Shown here: piece after piece, positions 9,047 through 17,572 of the stretch | Layout of the letters: the number at the start of each line of letters is the position of its first letter | Position numbering within the stretch: position 1 is the stretch's first letter | DNA from: Polyangiaceae bacterium | Lineage (GTDB): Bacteria; Myxococcota_A; Polyangia; Polyangiales; Polyangiaceae | Reading direction: 5' to 3' | NCBI GenBank assembly: GCA_041389725.1 | Contig: JAWKRG010000018.1 | Location: forward strand, 1-64,000 | DNA: 64,000 bases | Position numbers and translations under genes: made by a program | The notes under the pieces: generated by a model | What the model was told of the DNA's origin: nothing | Seen by the model: only the letters and a program-made list of their open reading frames with translations | The model's database searches: none

Positions 9047-9985
9047 CTATCCCCAGCGCCCGGAGCGGAACTTCCCATCCGAACCATGAAATCGGCCGTT
9101 CGCATCCTTGGTGTTCATCGTCCCTAACGCGATCGCCGTGCCGACGATTCCAAGAGCTGCGAGCACGCCCCAATTCCGCCGCCACTGGGGCTGGCGGGCG
9201 CAAAACGTCGCGCATCAACGCCGGTGGCCCGGGCGCTCGTACCACGGGCGTCGCGAGGTGCCTCTAGGCTCTCGACCACTCCCCGCGCTGTGGGCCGCGC
9301 ATCCGGGGCGTCCGCTTACCATAGAGCGAACGAGGGTGACCAAGGAACTCGGAGCGTCGCTCGCCTGAAGTGCAGCAACATCGATCCGCCCGACAAGAAG
9401 TTCGACGCCGACGATGCCGAGCAGTACACGTCCCGCGCCGGGATGGAGGGCGTTCCGCCGAAGTTCGGGGGCGATGTAGCCTCGTCCCGAACGCATTGAG
9501 CGTCATCGTTCCGGTGTCAGGGTTAGGGAACAGCGACTCCGAAGTCCGCGAGCTTCACGCGCCGAGCAGCGCCGGTGGCACGCGCTAAGAGCACGTTCTC
9601 GGGCTTGATGTCTCTGATGCAGGCCGCCAGCCCGCGTGTACACCTACCAGCCCTCTCGCCGCGTGCAACAGGGCAGTGGCGATCTCGCGCCAGCCACGGC
9701 GTGCACCGACCCAGGCCCGGGCGGCCCAGCTCGCAGAATTCGAGCACGAGGTACGGGTCCTCGTCTTCGAGTCCCGTGTGGTCAAGCAAGCGCACTACGT
9801 GCTTGTTCGCGAGCTGGCTATGCAAGACGACGGCCTCGCGGTGAAAGCGCCGAAAGCGTCGTCGTCCTGTCCGGTGCAGTACCTTGATGGCCACCGTACG
9901 CCGGAGCAGCCGGTCGTACGCGCACCTGCCCGAAACTGCCTTCCCCGAGCAGCTTGGCGAGATCGTATCGGTCGGTAATGGCCAT
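9047..9985 (-). pseudogene. Ser/Thr protein kinase with C-terminal membrane helix, frameshifted
   Basis: Starting at ATG 9985 the reading is MAITDRYDLAKLLGEGSFGQV (glycine loop). After a shift it reads VAIKVLHRTG (ATP lysine), then HREAVVLHSQLANKHVVRLLDH, DEDPYLVLEFCELGRPG, DIKPENVLLA and VKLADFGVA (the DFG motif). After another shift it reads YIAPELRR. A hydrophobic helix WGVLAALGIVGTAIALGTM precedes the TAG at 9047-9049. At least four frame changes are needed, so it is a pseudogene or a poorly assembled gene of about 310 residues. It lies 17 bp behind a small RHH-like gene, with a ribosome site GAAGGTGACCAGG. Confidence 0.75.
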
Positions 9986-10002
9986 CCTGGTCACCTTCAA
10001 TC

Positions 10003-10170
10003 CTATCGAACCTGGCGTCGCCCCTGCGGCATGAGCACTTGCATGGGGTTCTTGCGAATGGCTTCCAGGCCAATGCGCAGCGCGATCCGAGCAAGCGTGA
10101 GTCGCGGGACGACTTGAACTAGCGCCCCTACAGCATCGAGAAGCTGGCGGTCCTCGGGCGAAAGCCGCAT
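10003..10170 (-). CDS. Small 55-residue protein, possibly ribbon-helix-helix
   Basis: The frame MRLSPEDRQLLDAVGALVQV-VPRLTLARIALRIGLEAIRKN has a very strong ribosome site (GGAGGTGAT, 5 bp from the ATG). Its shape is a short strand, a helix, then a turn and a second helix (TLARIALRIGLEAI), which recalls Arc/CopG-type ribbon-helix-helix antitoxins and repressors. That is inference, because no signature residue proves it. It is followed after 17 bp by the Ser/Thr kinase relic, so the two form an operon. Unlike its neighbours it shows no frameshift. Confidence 0.6.
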   Translation of the reverse strand: MRLSPEDRQLLDAVGALVQVVPRLTLARIALRIGLEAIRKNPMQVLMPQGRRQVR

Positions 10171-11155
10171 CGAGATCACCTCCGGTTAGCTCGCCGCCGC
10201 CCGTTTCCCTTTTTGACGATGCCAGACATGGTCAGATTTCTCCCGCGCGCTACCTAGAGCTACAGTGTATCTCCAAGTAGCGCAAGGTGCAAGTGGGCCC
10301 CGCGCTGCCCGCCCCATCGTCCCCGTCCGCGTCCCGACGCACCCGCTAGCCGGCCTCCCCTCACGGGTCCCCACTATCGGAAACCGCACCGGCGAGGGTT
10401 CAGATCATGGGTACGACCACCGGAGCCCCCGCTCCAGCTCGATTTGGCTTCCAGTGGCCGTCCAGGTTCGGCCCGGCCCGGCGGCTGTACCTGCCTCCCA
10501 TGGCCGGCCACCTCGTCCTTCCCATTCGCACACCCACTCCAATCGGGGACGTTTCTTCACCACCTTCAAGGAGGCCCACGCCTTTCTAGTGACGGCAGCA
10601 CAGGCGACACTTCCCCGCTGGGTGGGCCTAGGTGCTGAACGATGGGTAGCCAATGCCAAGCGAGGGGCACCTCTTGTTGCCCAAACCGGGGCCATTCTTG
10701 ATTTCGGCGGACGTGACCGAGGATAGTTTCGTCAGGTCGTGAACCAGTGCGCCACCCCGAACGGGTCGTATTGCCGGAGGATGACTCCGATGTTTCTCGA
10801 TGGCCTGCCGGGCGGTGCCATCTCGTCGTTTCCGAGGAGTTTGCGGGCGGATCCGTGAGCCGACACGTCATGGCCTGCGGCTGCTTGTTCCATTACGACG
10901 AGGTCAAGAACGAAGAGACCCGCGTCTTCCGAGGTCGGAAGAGGCCGAAGCCGAAGTAGCCGTTCCAGCTCGCCGTCATGCACGTGCGGCGACTACCTGC
11001 TGAAGTGATGGCAGCGAACACTTCCGGAGTCCTGCCGAGCTGGACGGGATCCGTTGGTCCCCATCCGGGCCTCTCGCCAACCGCCTTGGTGGGCTCCATC
11101 CCGGCAAGGTGGCAACAGCGGAATCTCGCCGTTGAAATCGGGCTGACCGTTACGG
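10171..11155. other. About 1 kb without a gene I can support
   Basis: Only short frames occur. The most protein-like is a plus-strand reading at 10747-10959 (RHPERVVLPEDDSDV, then HVMACGCLFHYDEVKNEETR), 70 residues, with no recognised family and no strong ribosome site. The stretch may hold further gene debris like the rest of the island. Confidence 0.3.
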
Positions 11156-12388
11156 TTAGTCTGCGTAGGACTTCAGGTAGAAGATGTTCTCAAGGTGCTC
11201 GTTCAGCAGCTTGCACGCTGCTTCGGCCTTTGCTTCGTTGATGTACAGCTCCTGAGCGGCTGCTTCCGCTCGTGGCCAATTGCGTCTACTGAATAGTGGA
11301 GTCCGCCCACGGGCTCTGCGAGCCCAGCAGCAAGCAGCGCTGCTACGACCGGCGATGTCGAGGCATGCGTAATGACCGTTGCGAAGCCGGCGTAGTCGGG
11401 CCGGACCCAGCCGCCAGGAGCTTCCTACCGGCTTCAATAGACGCAACTCGTGCTTCTTCTACAGCGAGCCGCGTGCGCTGAACCAGCTCAGGTGAGGGTT
11501 CGGGTCGATCCGCGACTATGCAAAACTCGGGGGCTAGGTCTTCGATCCGCTCGGCACCGCTGGACGCATCGTCCAGCGGGATGACGAACGTCGCGCCCAG
11601 TACGGCAGAGTCATAGACTGGGTCCCAGTCGTTCCCACCAGCGTCCCTGTAACCGAGCAATTCCGCCGCGATCCTGTCGGCCTGCTCTCGACTCTGAAGT
11701 TATGATCCCCACCGTGGAGAAGTGCCCGCCGTTCTGCTTACCCAGGAAAAGGCAGCCCCCGGATAGCTTCCGGTTCCGTCAGGCCCTTCGTACCAAATGG
11801 AATTGCCGGGCTCGGCGTCAGGACCAAAAGGCACCCAGCGCCATTCCCGCTCATGGGTCCAGTCCAGTGGCCGGATTCGACCTGGGTCGTAGGCGACGTA
11901 CCTAAACTGCTCCGGAAGCGACAACTGCGCGGGGTCGATGATACGTCTGAAGTCGGTGTCCTCGACCAGATGTGGAGCGTTCCCTGGCGAGCCCGTAGAT
12001 GACGGGCAGTGCTCCGGCCGCATGGGCCTCGTTCTTGAGGACGCATACGCCGTACGGAGCGCACCGATCTGTTCGCCCTCCGGACCTGCACATAGCGGGC
12101 GAAGTTCCTTAGTGGCACCTCCGTGAGACAAACGGCCGGCTTGCCACCGTAGATTGTCGTCTTTATCGACTTGCCGACCTGGCGGAACGAAAGCCGGGCA
12201 GTAGGCCGCCAACCCGGACAACGTTTAGCAGTACAGAGTATGCGGAGGCGTCCGGTTCGATGCCAGCCCCGAAGCGCTCCCCCTCTTCTTCCTCGGGGAC
12301 ATGGTGAAAGTCGGTGCCGGGTAGGCGGTCTCTCACCGAAGTGGATTAGCCACTCGCTGATGTCCGTACGACCGCCGATGAACGACAC
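11156..12388 (-). pseudogene. Broken gene of about 400 codons, family unknown
   Basis: Read in a chain of minus-strand frames, the region gives one coherent protein. In order: SFIGGRTDISEWLIHFGE, TTIYGGKPAVCLTEVPLRNF, APYGVCVLKNEAHAAGALPV, FRYVAYDPGRIRPLDWTHER, KQNGGHFSTVGIITSE, VYDSAVLGATFVIPLDDA, and finally ACKLLNEHLENIFYLKSYAD at the stop. At least five frame changes are needed. The segments 'CLTE.P', 'YG..V.K..A...GA.PVIY' and 'DWTHEREWRW' recall a family of uncharacterised proteins often seen in defence islands, but I cannot name it. It lies upstream of, and in the same direction as, the RHH/kinase pair. Confidence 0.5.
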
Positions 12389-13124
12389 GCCATAAGAAAA
12401 CCCCGGGCACGCGGGTCCGTCAACCGTCACGAGGACAGCGGGAAGTGGGTAACCCAACGGTCCAAGAACCCGATGTTCCCTGCCCACATTTCGGACGCCT
12501 TGCCGGGAGACTACGTCGAAGTCTGGGCTTTGCCAGGTGACGTAACTCCAGCGTGGCCGGGAGCCCCGCGTGCTCAAACTGCAGCGACCTCGACCTGAAG
12601 GACGAAACACCGGACTGATCAAACCAAACTGCATGGCCATCGGCCCGAGCGGTCGCGATCTTGCATGGAGCATTTCCAGCAACCACGACCCTGCACCGTC
12701 GGATGGGCGGACGTGCGGACCCTCCTCGACCTGGAGCGCATCTCGACTGGCAGGTGGCGGCTTCGTGTTCGCCGTAAATCCAGAGGGGCAACTGCTCCGC
12801 GACTGCCGGCGCCGAAGCCGGCGTCGAGCAGACGGCCATCGCATCGGATTCGATCAATTCGTGGGCGTCCGGCCGACAGGACGGCACGGAGAGCCACGAA
12901 GACGGGAAGGAGGGGTCGATGACGTTGGAAGAGGAGCTCCGAGTTCGCAGCGCTTTGGTTTCGGAGTGAAGACCTGGGACGAAGTCCTGACACTGGCGAA
13001 AGGTCGAGGGGATCAACCGACCAGTCCAGCACGTCGGCCGCTGCGCCTGATCAGCGACAGGAGCGTTCGCCTGTCGAGGCCGCTTGGCGGTGTTTCTGGC
13101 AATCGGGCTGATCAGGGTCATTCA
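12389..13124. other. About 735 bp between the unknown relic and gajA
   Basis: Open frames cross this stretch on both strands, including an in-frame upstream extension of gajA to 12570. Their arginine/serine/proline-rich composition is typical of non-coding high-GC shadow reading. A short plus-strand start at 12919 (MTLEEELRVRSALVSE) has a purine-rich site in front but ends after 16 codons. I see no supportable gene. The divergent promoters of the two flanking genes presumably lie here. Confidence 0.3.
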
Positions 13125-14930
13125 ATGTCTGCCCTCGACTTGACGGCGGCCGTGATTGAGCGAGTGTCCATCCCCGGGGCCACGTTCGCCTGGAGGGATT
13201 CGTGCAAGTTGCTCTCCTTGAAATCGACCGGATTCCGGGGCGTCAGGAACGCCCGGATCCTTCTTGGCGAGCACGCCGTGCTCCTCGGTCCGAACAACGC
13301 CGGAAAGTCGGCGATCCTGGATGCCCTGGCTCTTCTTCTCGGACGCCGAGGACTCGTTCGTGATCTTTGGGAGCATGACTTCTTCGGAAGCGCACCAAAG
13401 GCACAGGATCGAATCACGTTGAAGGCGACGCTGACTGGCTTCCACCCTGACGACCTGGAGTCGCACCCACTATGGGCCGCCTCTGCGTCTCATGTTTGGT
13501 GGCTTCCGAAGGAAGGCCGTGTGGTGTTCGGAGATCGTCCCGACGGCGGCCACTTGGCGATCCAAATCGGCTTTTCGGCTCGATTCAACGCTGAAGCAGC
13601 CGAAGTTGAAACCCAGAGGTACTTTGTCGATTCCGACACTGATCCGTTTCGTGACGCCGTTCGTCCCGTACGAGCCGAGCACCTCGGTGAGATCGGCTTC
13701 TTCCTCCTGTCGTCGCACCGCACCTGGGATCGCGTGCTCTCGTTTTCGTCGGACCTATTCAAGCGAACGCTGGGCACGGATGATGCCAAGCCGAGCGCTG
13801 CCCTGTTGCAGATGAGGGACTACCTTCGGGCACCAGAGGCCCACCTGGAGAAGGCGGAGGGGTTCCAGGAACTCGTAGAACGTGTCGAAAGGGAGCTGGC
13901 CACGTATGTGGGTGCGTCCGAGGCAAAGCTCTCTTTCCTTCCCACTACAGGAGATACAGACGGAGTTCTGAAGGCTCTGACGCCGCACTTGATCGGCAAG
14001 GCGGGTTCCACGGCGCCGGAGGTACCGATGGGCCGGCAGGGATCTGGTGTGATCTCACTCCAGACGATCCTGCTGCTCCTGGAGGTGGGGCGAAGGCGTC
14101 GGCAGCAGGGGAAGTCGTTCATTTTGGCCGCTGAAGAGCCAGAGCTTCATCTCCACCCGGGCCACCACCGACGGCTCGTCGCTCGCCTTCGCGGCGTCAG
14201 TGACCAGACGCTCGTGACGACGCACTCGCCGGAGGTTGCAGCGTACTACCACCCGAGTGAGATCCTGATCCTTCGGAACAACGCTGGGATCCTTAAGACC
14301 GTCGCCCTGTTGCGGCAGCCGACCGTGCCCGACAAAAACGCAGTGCTCCGGCTCTATTCGGTGCTCCGCTCGGAAGTCTGTGAGGCGCTAATGCACGGGT
14401 CCGCGATAGTGCCTGAAGGAGACACCGAGTTTAGGTGGTTCAGGGGGCTGCTTCGTTCTTGCGCTTCAGCCGAGGGATGGGGTGGAGCCACGTCCGAGGC
14501 CGTTGGGGCAACAAGCCTTGGGGTGCTGCCCACGCAGTCCTCTCACGTGAAGGAAACATTCGAACAGTTCCAGGAGATCATCGGAAACCTGCTACCCCTT
14601 TGCGACGGCGATGAGAGTGGACGGGAATATGTGAAAACGCTGGCCGGGCTTGCAACGCCACCGTCGCGGGTGGCCAGGCTCGCGGATGGGCTCGATTTGG
14701 AGGAACCGTGCTCTCTGGGCGGTGGAACCCGTCGTGGAAGACGACCATGCCTGGGCGGTCTTGATCAGCGTCGTCCCCGTCCAGGGCACGCACTGTGGAA
14801 GCTTTGCGGAACGTCGTCTGCCGGGCCGTTTAGGACTTCCATGATGGGATTTTGGCCAGCATCGCCTCATGTGTGCTGCGGCGGCCAACCGGGTGCGCCC
14901 GTTTCTGCTTGGGCTGGCAACAATCGCTGA
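13125..14930 (+). CDS. gajA: Gabija GajA-like OLD-family ATPase/nuclease (3' end frameshifted)
   Basis: ATG 13125 opens MSALDLTAAVIERVSIPGAT. Near residue 60 is the ABC-type Walker A GPNNAGKSAILDAL. Near 290-340 are the signature-like GRQGSGVISLQTILLLLE, the Walker B AAEEPELHLHPGHHRRL and the switch histidine in LVTTHSPEVAAYYH. The C-terminal third has the Toprim metal site IVPEGDTEFRWF and LPLCDGDESG, as in OLD-family nucleases. In Gabija, GajA is a DNA-nicking nuclease that is held inactive by nucleotides. At about 14695 the sense frame changes, so the last 80 residues as written are not authentic. A UvrD-like helicase relic follows on the same strand, which makes Gabija the best fit. A stand-alone OLD nuclease is the alternative. 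Confidence 0.75.
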   Translation: MSALDLTAAVIERVSIPGATFAWRDSCKLLSLKSTGFRGVRNARILLGEHAVLLGPNNAGKSAILDALALLLGRRGLVRDLWEHDFFGSAPKAQDRITLKATLTGFHPDDLESHPLWAASASHVWWLPKEGRVVFGDRPDGGHLAIQIGFSARFNAEAAEVETQRYFVDSDTDPFRDAVRPVRAEHLGEIGFFLLSSHRTWDRVLSFSSDLFKRTLGTDDAKPSAALLQMRDYLRAPEAHLEKAEGFQELVERVERELATYVGASEAKLSFLPTTGDTDGVLKALTPHLIGKAGSTAPEVPMGRQGSGVISLQTILLLLEVGRRRRQQGKSFILAAEEPELHLHPGHHRRLVARLRGVSDQTLVTTHSPEVAAYYHPSEILILRNNAGILKTVALLRQPTVPDKNAVLRLYSVLRSEVCEALMHGSAIVPEGDTEFRWFRGLLRSCASAEGWGGATSEAVGATSLGVLPTQSSHVKETFEQFQEIIGNLLPLCDGDESGREYVKTLAGLATPPSRVARLADGLDLEEPCSLGGGTRRGRRPCLGGLDQRRPRPGHALWKLCGTSSAGPFRTSMMGFWPASPHVCCGGQPGAPVSAWAGNNR

Positions 14931-14974
14931 GTGGGGCCGAGCCGCCAAGTTCCAGCGGCTGGAGAGCATCGCAG

Positions 14975-16401
14975 AAGATCAAGACCACGGACGTTTGGGT
15001 GTGGAACAGGCCCGAGGAATCCCGGGTGCTGACCTGAAACGGCTTGCATTCACCGGCCCCGCCGAGTTGGAAAGACTTACAGCCTCGTCCACGCGGTGCA
15101 TCGGAGGTCCTTCGCAAGCCGCTCGCACCGTTCCAGGCTGTGCTCGCCACTTACGTTCATGCACGGGGCACGGCGGCGTCTGCGATCAAGCTGATCGAGC
15201 GGCTCAACGGAGCCGCCAGGGATTGAATGCTCCACGCTCGATTCGTTCGCCCTCGAAACCGTCAGGCGGTTTCGTCGCCACCTCGGCCTCTGCGGACTCA
15301 TCACTGTGGGCCAATCCGACGGCGACCTACGGGGACTGAGTGCATGTGGCGGGCGTGCATCGTGCGCCGTTCCGCTCCATCAGGCGGGCAGCGGCGGCTC
15401 TGGTGGAGCGTCGGGAGAATAAGGATCGCGATCGAGCCGCCCATCCTCGTCATCGTCGATGAATTCCAAAGACTGCGATCGCGATCTGCTGGAGGTTGTG
15501 AAAGGCTGGCATCGTTCGCATCATCTGTCTTCGTTGCGGCAGACGAGTTTCAGGCCCTTTCTGCGACCGCCGATCCGGCGGCAATAGAAATGGCTTCAGC
15601 AGAGTTCAAGTAACAGCGCTCACGGAGCGAGCGGACCTCAGTGGATGCTCTCCTTAGAACCGCCTGGGCACTTCGAAGTGGAACGCCAGACCCAGATGGC
15701 GTGGAGATCGTCATCTGCGGTCGAGCGCGCAGCGGGCGGCTTTTCGTATCGCCGCACTTCACCAGTGGGGCGAGCGGTGGAGCGCGAAGCAAAACGGTTG
15801 TCTTGAGCCCTGCGTCGCCGAGAACTTCGGCGTTCGTGAGGCGTTGGAGCAGCTCCGTGGCGTCGTCAGTCAGAAGCACAACCTCGGGAATTGCCCCTTC
15901 CCCTGGCTAGGTAACCATAGGGACGAAGATGAACCTGAAAAAGCGCTTGCCGACCGAACTGTCCGTCCAGACCTTCCACGGCGAGGCTGTAGTGACCCGT
16001 TCGTTGCAGAAGTCTACCGGCAGACCGCTCTCGGATGCAGTCTGACCGGGGCGACCAGCGCCGGAGGCCGACGAGTGTACAGAAGTCGCCGACCAGTGGC
16101 ACGGCACTGCGTGCTCACTCGCCCGCGTTCGACAGCAGCGGTCGGGTCGCTATGACGATTCCTCCGCCAAGAATCGCGAATTCGAGAACGTGGTTGTGCT
16201 GTGGCCGTTCGGTGTTCCCAAGGACAAGCTCAGTCAGCGAAGGCTCCTATGCAACGCGATCACGAGAGCGAGGCGTCGAGCCATCATCCTGGTGGAGGGC
16301 GGAGAAGCGGGTCATCGGCGACGGAGTACTTTCACTCAATTTGGTCGGCCGAGCAGGCCGATGCTGAGAAGAAAGCGCAACGCGCAGCGAGCCAAAGCTG
16401 A
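14975..16401 (+). pseudogene. gajB: Gabija GajB-like UvrD helicase, shattered by frameshifts
   Basis: Reading across plus-strand frames in order: AFTGPA then VGKTYSLVHAVHR (Walker A, about 15045-15100); LIERLNGAAR then CSTLDSFALETVRRFRRHLG (15228-15290); PPILVIVDEFQ then DCDRDLLEVVKGW (Walker B); VAADEFQAL (motif III). Near 16175-16300 come NREFENVVVLWPFG and RRLLCNAITRARRRAIILVE, the UvrD C-terminal motifs, and the chain ends ADAEKKAQRAASQS at 16401. At least six frame changes separate these blocks, so no full protein can be made from this sequence. Order and strand directly after gajA match Gabija. The helicase of about 450 residues is of GajB size. The start is approximate. Confidence 0.7.
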
Positions 16402-16949
16402 GACAAGGAAAGCGGGCTTAGTCGTAGCAGCGGAGCAAAGCCGAGCACCGCCAGATCTTCTGGAGGCGCGAGAGCGCAGTCAGTCTGTGGGCCCGAGGCA
16501 GCATGCCTCAGCTGGTGCTGAGCACCAAGCAGATGAACCAGCTGCTGGGCAAGCGCACGGAAGCCTCGGCGCTCGCACTGCGGCGCCTGAGCCGCAGGGT
16601 CGACCGCTTTGCCGGTCGTCTCCATCGCGCCCGTGGCTGCCTGTACGTCCCTCCGGCAGACACCAGTCGAGGGTTCCGCAAACGTAGAACGCGAGACTGT
16701 CCCCCTGGCGATACCCGCATTGCCCTCGGGCCGAAGTACTCGACGTCCGTGTCGGGCCTCTCGCCAACGGTCGCGCGAACCACGTCACGGCGTGGGCGCT
16801 TCAGGGCCCGCACGAGCGAAGCCGAGTGGCTCGAGCCAGCGACCGTCGGCACCAGCCCGCCGCCGTCGCTGGTTCCACGACCACGTGCTCGCCAACGTCC
16901 GGAGGTTCACTGTTCCACTTCACCCGCAGCCGCTGCGTCTCGCCAGCTC
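16402..16949. other. Stretch between gajB and hamB with debris only
   Basis: Apart from the recombinase scrap at about 16504-16600, I see no gene on either strand. A minus-strand reading with DVEYFGPRAMRV near 16720 looks protein-like but could not be extended. Confidence 0.3.
16504..16600 (+). pseudogene. C-terminal scrap of a serine recombinase
   Basis: The plus strand reads TKQMNQLLGKRTEASALALRR. This matches at DNA level, roughly 85 percent by eye, the recombinase C-terminus at 32441-32505 (KKLNQLLGQRTEASALALAP). No other recombinase parts are nearby. It is evidence for a third paralogous mobile-element copy, sitting exactly between the Gabija-like and Hachiman-like pairs. Confidence 0.55.
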
Positions 16950-17572
16950 CACCGCCAGTCGCCCTTGGTCTCGCCTTCGTAGAACTGCAGCCAAGCACCC
17001 AGGCATTTCTGGGGCGTTGGCCAGGTCTCGTCGAGAAGCGGTAGGGCGCCTCGACCTCTTCGGACCCCAGCCACATCATCAGGCCGGCACGATCCTCGAA
17101 CGTGGCACTCGTCGATCTGACCGCCTCGAACGCGCTGCCTCTCTCGAATTCAAGCCGGCCCGGAGGAGCACGATCCACGCTCTTGTCGCAGCTCCCGGCC
17201 TCCACGGCTAGCGCATCCAACCCGGTGATGGCATCCGCTCCTTCGCAGGAGACTGCACTTGCGTGCACGCGGACGGCTTCCATCGCCCATGGAAGCCTGT
17301 ACGTCAGCGCTTCTTGCGGTAGGTCGACCCCGTCGTCATCACAGATGCCGATGACGTCGGCCGATGACTTGCCCGCATCCAGGCGCCCAGCGCATCGGTC
17401 CACTTGGCGGGCAGGTCCTTGGGCGCGCGGAACGGAGCCGTTTGGAAGACGAGCTCTGCAAAGGCCACCGCGGACGACGCATCATCAAGATTGCTCTCGA
17501 GAATCGCAGTCTCAGCATTGCCGAGGAGCTCCACGAGCGCCTGCAAGTTCGCGTCCGAGGAACTGGCCACCT
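16950..17572 (-). pseudogene. Frameshifted C-terminal region of hamB
   Basis: After the hamB stop at 17573 the minus strand continues to encode helicase-like sequence in two further frames. The first is IGLKVASSSDANLQALVELL with AVAFAELVFQTAPFRAP (about 17590-17360). The second is ADVIGICDDDGVDLPQEALT, RLPWAMEAVRVHA, ADAITGLDALAVEAG and DRAGLMMWLGSEEVEA, then WPTPQKCLGAWLQFYEG near 16980. These blocks look like the helical C-terminal part of HamB-type helicases. At least three shifts are needed. Confidence 0.55.

Noticed and set aside
11738..12844. 368-residue minus-strand frame
   Set aside because: Only part of it (SFIGGRTDISEWLIHFGE) belongs to a protein. The rest is Arg/Ser-rich frame noise, so I used a chain of frames instead.
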